Origin: a virus
DNA length: 37,639 nucleotides
Reading direction: 5' to 3' (one strand)
IMG/VR virus record: IMGVR_UViG_3300030098_003377
Coordinates: 1-37,639 of that record
Shown: positions 33,214 through 37,639 of the stretch, one piece after another
How positions within the stretch are numbered: position 1 is the first letter of the stretch
How the letters are laid out: every line of letters starts with the position of its first letter
Notes under the pieces: model-generated
What the model saw: only the letters and a program-made list of their open reading frames with translations
Told to the model about the DNA's origin: nothing
Database searches by the model: none
Position numbers and translations under genes: made by a program

Positions 33214-34236
33214 ATGTTTGAATATTTTTATAACGAAATTTTGAGGAGAACCATTATTGCTTTTGGTACTCTGTTTAATAGCATTTCCATCAAGCAAAGT
33301 GGTGGAGAGACGGATGCTAGTATAATCAGGGTTCCTTTGGCATATGGACCTACTCAGAAGTTTTTGGCAAGACTAACTCAATCACCAGATCTTAATAAAG
33401 CAACATCTTTGTCTTTACCAAGGATGTCTTTTGAGTTTACTGGTTTGACATATGATCCAAGTAGAAAGGTTACTACTACTCAGAAAATTATAATTCAAAA
33501 TCCAGATTCAGATACTCCAGATGAGAAAAAGGCATATATGCCTGTTCCTTATAATATGCAATTTGAACTTGCTATTATGACAAAATTAAATGATGATGCA
33601 CTGCAAATTACAGAACAAATATTACCTTATTTCCAACCTTCTTACAATTTAACGGTTAATTTGGTGGGATCTATTAATGAAAAAAGAGATATTCCTATTG
33701 TTTTAGAAAATATTACAATGCAGGATGATTATGAAGGAGACTTTGAATCGAGAAGAGTTCTCCTTTATACCTTAAGATTTACTGCTAAGACATACCTATT
33801 TGGTCCTGTATCCGATGCTTCCAAGGATATTATTACCAAGTCTACTGTCAATTACCTCACTGGTACAGATACTTCCAATGCACAACGCAATCTCACATAT
33901 TCTGTTGTTCCTAGAGCAATTCAAAACTATGATGGAACAGTTCTTACTAACTTAGCAGCAGACATTACTAAGACTCAGACTACATTTGAGGTTGAGGATG
34001 GAAGTTCTATTACAGCATCTTCTGGATCTACAAGTGTTTATATTGATGTGGGTGGAGAGGAACTATATGTTAAGGCAGTTGATGGTAATAAGTTGACTGT
34101 TAAGAGAGGACAAGACGGAACTACAAAACTTGCTCATATCAGAGGAACATCAGTTAAGTCCATTACATCTGCTGATAATGCATTAGTAGAGGAAGGAGAT
34201 GACTTTGGATTTAGTGGAACTTTAGTTGGAGAGTAA
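33214..34236 (+). CDS. 15: Tail completion and sheath stabiliser gp15 with extra C-terminal domain (340 aa)
   Basis: T4 gp15-like, the hexamer that caps the tail and joins it to the neck. Matches include MFEYFYNEILRRTIIAFGTLFNSISI (T4: MFGYFYNSSFRRYATLMGDLFSNIQI), 'RVPLAYGPTQKFLARL', 'MPVPYNMQFELAIMTKLNDDALQITEQILPYFQPSYNLTVN' (about 110-150) and 'SRRVLLYTLRFTAKTYLFGPV'. T4 gp15 has 272 residues. The extra C-terminal part (about 245-325) is a separate module: TTFEVEDGSS...VYIDVGGEELYVKAVDGNKL then KRGQDGTTKLAHIRGTSV, the same type found in gp7 and the 2538-aa protein. The extension probably decorates the neck; that is inference. Confidence 0.93.
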   Translation: MFEYFYNEILRRTIIAFGTLFNSISIKQSGGETDASIIRVPLAYGPTQKFLARLTQSPDLNKATSLSLPRMSFEFTGLTYDPSRKVTTTQKIIIQNPDSDTPDEKKAYMPVPYNMQFELAIMTKLNDDALQITEQILPYFQPSYNLTVNLVGSINEKRDIPIVLENITMQDDYEGDFESRRVLLYTLRFTAKTYLFGPVSDASKDIITKSTVNYLTGTDTSNAQRNLTYSVVPRAIQNYDGTVLTNLAADITKTQTTFEVEDGSSITASSGSTSVYIDVGGEELYVKAVDGNKLTVKRGQDGTTKLAHIRGTSVKSITSADNALVEEGDDFGFSGTLVGE

Positions 34237-34237
34237 A

Positions 34238-34696
34238 GTGAAAAACCATTTAGATGATGCTTTTAATATAACACCTTCGGAAGTAAGTGATACTCCAGAA
34301 GGAGGTTGTACTACTAGAAAGGATCAACTTACTAATGTGACTAACGTTGGTATAACAAGACCTGATAGACTCACTAAAGATGATATAACAAAAGACTATG
34401 AGTATACTCGTGGCAACCTTTACAGCATCATAGAGAAGGGTCAGGAAGCAATTAATGGTATTCTTGAACTAGCACAGGATAGTGAGATGCCAAGGGCATA
34501 TGAGGTCGCAGGACAGTTAATTAAAAGTGTCTCTGATGCAACTGATAAGTTGATGGATCTTCAGAAGAAACTAAAAGATGTAGAGGAAGAGACAACTCAG
34601 AAAGGACCGAATACAGTCAATAATGCATTATTTGTTGGTTCTACAGCAGAACTTGCTAAGCTATTAAAGAATGGAGTGAAGGAACAGGATAAATAA
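34238..34696 (+). CDS. 16: Small terminase subunit gp16 (152 aa)
   Basis: T4 gp16-like small terminase, which recognises phage DNA and regulates the gp17 motor. The helical pair YEYTRGNLYSIIEKGQEAING and PRAYEVAGQLIKSVSDATDKL with MDLQKKLKDVEEET (about 50-118) matches T4 'DYGVVRRNMHFQQQML' and 'PRHMEVFATLMGQM...LHKDMKDI', and VNNALFVGSTAELAKLL matches T4 'IQNATVFMGSPTELM'. The start is taken as GTG 34238, which has GGAGAG five bases upstream and gives MKNHLDDAF; a TTG at 34226 inside gp15 is less likely. It begins one base after the gp15 stop. Length is close to T4's 164. Confidence 0.92.
   Translation: MKNHLDDAFNITPSEVSDTPEGGCTTRKDQLTNVTNVGITRPDRLTKDDITKDYEYTRGNLYSIIEKGQEAINGILELAQDSEMPRAYEVAGQLIKSVSDATDKLMDLQKKLKDVEEETTQKGPNTVNNALFVGSTAELAKLLKNGVKEQDK
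34689..34695 (+). promoter_or_regulatory. Late-type promoter box before the 733-aa gene
   Basis: ATAAATA overlapping the gp16 stop codon, 41 bases before the ATG at 34737. An AGGAGAG at about 34701 lies too far from the ATG to be an ideal ribosome site. Confidence 0.45.
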
Positions 34697-34736
34697 AAAA
34701 AGGAGAGAAATCCTGAAGTATTAACATACTCATAAA

Positions 34737-36938
34737 ATGCCGAAAGACGAATTGCCGTCGTTGGATGATTTTACGGAGAAATCTGTAGAATTACCATCAG
34801 TCGATGAATTTATAACAGAAGAAGAAGTTATAGAAGAATTACCTTCTGTTGAAGAGTATGTTGTAGATATAGAAGAAAAAGTAATATACGAAAAACCAGA
34901 TTTACCTTCAGTAGAAGAGAAAGTAGTTGATGAATCTTTACCAACTATTGAGGATTATATTGAGGATTATATTGAGGAAGAAAGTGCTGGTAGTGAAGAA
35001 ATAGAAACTACTGGTGGTATCTCTGTTCAGGAATATAGTCCTGATATGCAGTTTAGGGATTATGAATTTATTGATATTATCAAAAGACCTGAGTGGAAAG
35101 AGTTAGTTGGTCTTGTTAATGAGGTAAGAGATAATATACCAGACATCCCAGAAATAAAATATTATGATGATGATCTTGAAAAGATATCAGAAACTATTGA
35201 AGAGATAAGATCTGAGATACCAATAGTTCCTGAAGTAAAATATTATGATGAGGATATAGAAGAAGTTAAACAAACTATATCTGATTTACCTGAAGTAAAA
35301 TATTATGATGAAGAAGTTGCTCAACTAGATGAGAGGATTAACAATCTTCCTGAAGTTAAGTATTATGATGATGACTTAAATGCTATAAAAGATAAGTTTA
35401 ATCACGAAATACAACAGTTATCAGAAAATATTGAAGTAAAAGATTTTGAGACTAGAGTTGATGTTGATACTGTTAGAACACATTTAAAGGAAACTAGTGA
35501 AAAGATATATGAAGAATTAAAGAAATCGTCTGATAAAATACATGAATATAGACTTCATCTTAAGGATGATGACAGAAAATTAAAAAAGCAAATACTAGGG
35601 CAGTATAATCTTCTAAAGGAGAATATTGAGAAAAAGGTAAAGGATTTTAATACTAAAAATATTGAATCACAAAATGTTATTACCACTTCTCTTAAAGAGT
35701 ATTTTGATGAACTGCAAGAGAAAATTACAAATCTCCCAGAAGTAAAATATTATGATAGTGATATTAAAGATGTAAGAAAAGATCTTTCAAAATTAAAAAG
35801 TAAGTTTACTGATACAGGTTTAGATATTAGTGAACTGCGGAATATCGTTAAGGAATTAAAGGAAGCACAAAAACAGAGTCTTCAAGAGAATCTATTAGCA
35901 GAACCACCAGAGGTTGATAATGAAGATCCTTTAACTCCATTAGATACAAATTTTGTAACTCTTGATCAACTACAAGAACATTACAGATTATTTGTTAATA
36001 GAGTTCAACAACAACTAGCATCATTTGGTGGTGGAGGAGAAACCAAACTTCAATACCTTGATGATATTGTAGGTATTGCTACTAATTTGAATGCATATAA
36101 TGGATATGTTTTAAAGGTTGATACCTCTCTTGATGCACCATATAAATTTAAGTTTGCTGAAGAAAGTGGTAGTAATGCTGGATATGCTAATACAGCAGGA
36201 ATAGCAACCTTTGCAGTAACTGCAGGAATAGCTACTTATGCAGAAACTGCTGGTATAGCAACTTATGCCACTAATGCTGGTATAGCAACCTATGCTTCTA
36301 CTGCAGGAATTGCTACTTATGCAGAGACTGCTGGCATAGCAACCTATGCTTCTAGTGCTGGCATAGCAACCTACGCAGAGACTGCTGGAATTGCTACTGA
36401 TGCAACAAATGCTGGATATGCAAAAACAGCAGGTATATCGACTACATCACAAGGACTCTCAGGAACTCCTAGTATTACAGTTCAAGATGTTACTGGTGTA
36501 GGCGCAACTTTTAGTGGTAACGTTACTATTGGAGGAACTCTTACATACGAAGACGTAACTAATATAGACGTTGTTGGTCTTATAACTGCTAGAAGTGGAA
36601 TAGATTTTGGTAGTCCTTCTGTTGTTAGAATTGAGAGTGCATCATCTACAAAAACTTCTACATCACAAGCATCTGTAGATAGTTTTACTGCTTCAACATT
36701 CAGATCTGCACAATATCAAGTTCAGATTACAAGAGGGTCATCTTTTCAAATGACAACTATAAATGTTCTACATGATGGAACTAATGCATACTTATCAGAA
36801 TTTGGAACTATAAGGACTGGAGTAAATCTTGCTACGTTTGATGCAGATATTAATAGTGGTAGTTTAAGACTTTTGGCAACTCCAACATCTTCAGATTCAA
36901 CTGTATTTAAAATCACAAAAACTCTTACTGTAAGTTAA
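34737..36938 (+). CDS. Fibre-like structural protein with acidic, coiled-coil and AGIATYA repeat regions (733 aa)
   Basis: Region 1 (1-90): repeated acidic motifs of the type LPSVDEF/LPSVEEY (at about 6, 19, 35, 57, 69). Region 2 (about 115-390): charged coiled coil with at least five PEVKYYDDD-type repeats and an extra late copy. Region 3 (about 410-470): linker with GGGGETKLQYLDDI. Region 4 (481-569): nine-residue AGIATYAET repeats. Region 5 (about 575-733): 'GNVTIGGTLTYEDVTNIDVVGLITARSG', a common cyanophage fibre motif, then a beta-rich end domain. The layout fits a trimeric fibre with a globular tip. It lies between gp16 and the expected gp17, a place where T4 has no fibre gene. Role as a virion fibre is inference. 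Confidence 0.75.
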   Translation: MPKDELPSLDDFTEKSVELPSVDEFITEEEVIEELPSVEEYVVDIEEKVIYEKPDLPSVEEKVVDESLPTIEDYIEDYIEEESAGSEEIETTGGISVQEYSPDMQFRDYEFIDIIKRPEWKELVGLVNEVRDNIPDIPEIKYYDDDLEKISETIEEIRSEIPIVPEVKYYDEDIEEVKQTISDLPEVKYYDEEVAQLDERINNLPEVKYYDDDLNAIKDKFNHEIQQLSENIEVKDFETRVDVDTVRTHLKETSEKIYEELKKSSDKIHEYRLHLKDDDRKLKKQILGQYNLLKENIEKKVKDFNTKNIESQNVITTSLKEYFDELQEKITNLPEVKYYDSDIKDVRKDLSKLKSKFTDTGLDISELRNIVKELKEAQKQSLQENLLAEPPEVDNEDPLTPLDTNFVTLDQLQEHYRLFVNRVQQQLASFGGGGETKLQYLDDIVGIATNLNAYNGYVLKVDTSLDAPYKFKFAEESGSNAGYANTAGIATFAVTAGIATYAETAGIATYATNAGIATYASTAGIATYAETAGIATYASSAGIATYAETAGIATDATNAGYAKTAGISTTSQGLSGTPSITVQDVTGVGATFSGNVTIGGTLTYEDVTNIDVVGLITARSGIDFGSPSVVRIESASSTKTSTSQASVDSFTASTFRSAQYQVQITRGSSFQMTTINVLHDGTNAYLSEFGTIRTGVNLATFDADINSGSLRLLATPTSSDSTVFKITKTLTVS
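36177..36440 (+). repeat. Tandem 27-bp repeats coding for AGIATYAxx
   Basis: Eight nine-residue units (AGIATFAVT, AGIATYAET, AGIATYATN, AGIATYAST and so on), flanked by short AGYANT and AGYAKT units, inside the 733-aa gene. The DNA units differ at many third positions, so the protein repeat is under selection and the array is not a recent duplication only. Confidence 0.9.
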
Positions 36939-36971
36939 AATGTCTATATAATAAACTAGTGAGTTGTCATT

Positions 36972-37508
36972 ATGAAAAAATGGATAGGTATTAGTCTAGG
37001 GACTTTAGTGGGTATATCCCATATAGGTATGATAGGAATAATCTCTAGAAAGGATTCATTCCCTAAGTTGGATCTACCTATTGGTGAATATACATCTTAT
37101 AATGTTATTGCAAATAAAGAGGGATATACGATAAATTATAGAGCACATGATCCAAGAGTATTGGTAAAATCTGAGCATGTTGATAGACCTGCTGGATTGT
37201 TAGGATTAGGTAAGAAGAAGGTAGCAATACATGAGCAATATTATGTTTCTCCATCAGCAGGTAAAGGTGGTGGATTAAGTGCGGAAGATATTGCATGTAT
37301 TAAGAAGAAAGGTGGTGGTGAACAAACGGGTAGATTGGTAGGTGGTGCGTTAGGAACTGCTGCTGTTACTCAAACTGGTATGGCATCTATCCCTATAATA
37401 GGATGGGTTGTTGCTGGTGCAACCACTATGATGGGTATGGATCAGGGTGCAGAAATTGGTGGTCAAATGGCAGAAGATTTATCTAAGGAATGCGAAGAAG
37501 ATAAATAA
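36972..37508 (+). CDS. Conserved-type membrane protein with Gly-zipper C-terminus (178 aa)
   Basis: Resembles a protein found near the terminase genes of marine T4-like phages. An N-terminal hydrophobic segment (WIGISLGTLVGISHIGMIGII, residues 4-24) could be a membrane anchor or signal. The middle (GEYTSYNVIANKEGYTINYRAHDPRVL) is beta-rich and followed by a 'GLLGLGKKK' turn. The C-terminus has glycine-spaced stretches (GRLVGGALGTAAV, IIGWVVAGATTMMG, GAEIGGQMAEDL) typical of glycine-zipper membrane segments; two cysteines (near 113 and 173) may pair. Function unknown. The gap before it contains CTATATAATAAAC, a possible promoter. Confidence 0.7.
   Translation: MKKWIGISLGTLVGISHIGMIGIISRKDSFPKLDLPIGEYTSYNVIANKEGYTINYRAHDPRVLVKSEHVDRPAGLLGLGKKKVAIHEQYYVSPSAGKGGGLSAEDIACIKKKGGGEQTGRLVGGALGTAAVTQTGMASIPIIGWVVAGATTMMGMDQGAEIGGQMAEDLSKECEEDK
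37501..37507 (+). promoter_or_regulatory. Late-type promoter box before the last gene
   Basis: ATAAATA overlapping the stop of the 178-aa gene, 25 bases before the ATG at 37533. Confidence 0.45.
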
Positions 37509-37532
37509 ATATAACAGAGTCCGTCTCTTTAC

Positions 37533-37639
37533 ATGAAAAAATGTCCCACAGGTGAATATTACTGTAACGACAGTAAGAAATGTAAACCAATCCCAAGAGG
37601 GTATCATACCACTCGCCTTGGTTGGTTAGTTAGAGATAA
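37533..37639 (+). CDS. N-terminal part of a cysteine-containing small phage protein (3' truncated)
   Basis: ATG 37533 opens a frame that runs off the window after 35 codons. It begins MKKCPTGEYYCNDSKKCKPI with three cysteines (C4, C11, C17), followed by PRGYHTTRLGWLVRD. The CPxGxYYC...KKCKPIPRGY pattern is familiar from small cyanophage structural proteins in this genome area. The cysteine pattern could bind a metal. Function and full length cannot be judged from the window. Confidence 0.6.
   Translation, partial: MKKCPTGEYYCNDSKKCKPIPRGYHTTRLGWLVRD

Noticed and set aside
34226-34237. TTG start of gp16 inside gp15
   Set aside because: GTG 34238 has a GGAGAG at proper distance and avoids the overlap.
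36177-36440. Regular 27-bp repeats as a CRISPR array
   Set aside because: The repeats have no spacers, keep the reading frame and code for a protein repeat inside an intact gene.
4889-37296. Numerous minus-strand ORFs of 60-116 codons
   Set aside because: All lie opposite convincing + strand genes, have low-complexity sequences expected from antisense of repeat-rich AT-rich genes, and lack ribosome sites.
1-37639. tRNA genes, IS elements or integrase/att sites
   Set aside because: I saw no cloverleaf-like GC-rich segment, transposase or integrase motif, or terminal direct repeats; I could not run a tRNA or IS search.
1-37639. Photosynthesis or carbon-metabolism auxiliary genes (psbA, hli, talC)
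   Set aside because: No encoded protein in the window resembles them, so host assignment rests on the phage structural genes and box sequences only.

Overview
This window is AT-rich phage DNA in which every gene supported here lies on the + strand. The right-hand 32 kb is a virion-structure operon in T4 gene order: gp25, gp6, a giant gp7-like protein, gp8, a 2538-residue baseplate/tail protein where T4 has gp9-gp12 and wac, two small proteins, gp13, gp14, gp15, gp16 (small terminase), and three further genes before an expected gp17 beyond the right edge. Gene order, sequence resemblance to T4 gp6, gp7, gp8, gp13, gp14, gp15, gp16 and gp25, ATAAATA/CTAAATA late-promoter-like boxes, and marine-type repeat modules point to a T4-like marine myovirus, most likely a cyanophage of Prochlorococcus or Synechococcus. 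A related pelagiphage is not excluded: no photosynthesis gene lies in the window to settle the host.

Layout. 1-174: tail end of an unrecognised gene. 313-660: a small phage protein followed by a clear terminator. 736-2441: a tight run of nine small ORFs (32-119 aa), several with strong GAGG-type ribosome sites, ending in a 32-residue hydrophobic peptide. 2442-2853: a non-coding block with a cluster of TTTTCCACA boxes (the cyanobacterial DnaA-box sequence), a helically phased GTGGAA array, AT-rich DNA and a perfect consensus sigma-70 promoter that contains one of the boxes. 2854-3221: two small ORFs. 3222-3520: a second non-coding regulatory block with another perfect promoter. 3521-5619: a small conserved-looking protein, a 2OG-Fe(II) oxygenase, a GT-A-type glycosyltransferase with its own perfect promoter, and three small ORFs with an intrinsic terminator among them. 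5620-37639: the late structural region.

How it fits together. The left 5 kb looks early: host-like TTGACA-N17-TATAAT promoters and small host-interaction-size proteins. From 5631 onward the promoters look phage-late, and the genes build the baseplate wedge (gp25, gp6, gp7, gp8), the neck (gp13, gp14), the tail terminus (gp15) and the packaging machinery (gp16). gp7, gp8, gp14, gp15 and the 2538-aa protein share repeat modules (GxGYxxxP, HGF-TGD, GxE-xxxV/RG-GT), which suggests that these modules have spread among virion proteins. The most unusual signal is the DnaA-box/phased-repeat/promoter block at about 2.45-2.83 kb, a candidate replication origin or host-DnaA-responsive control region.
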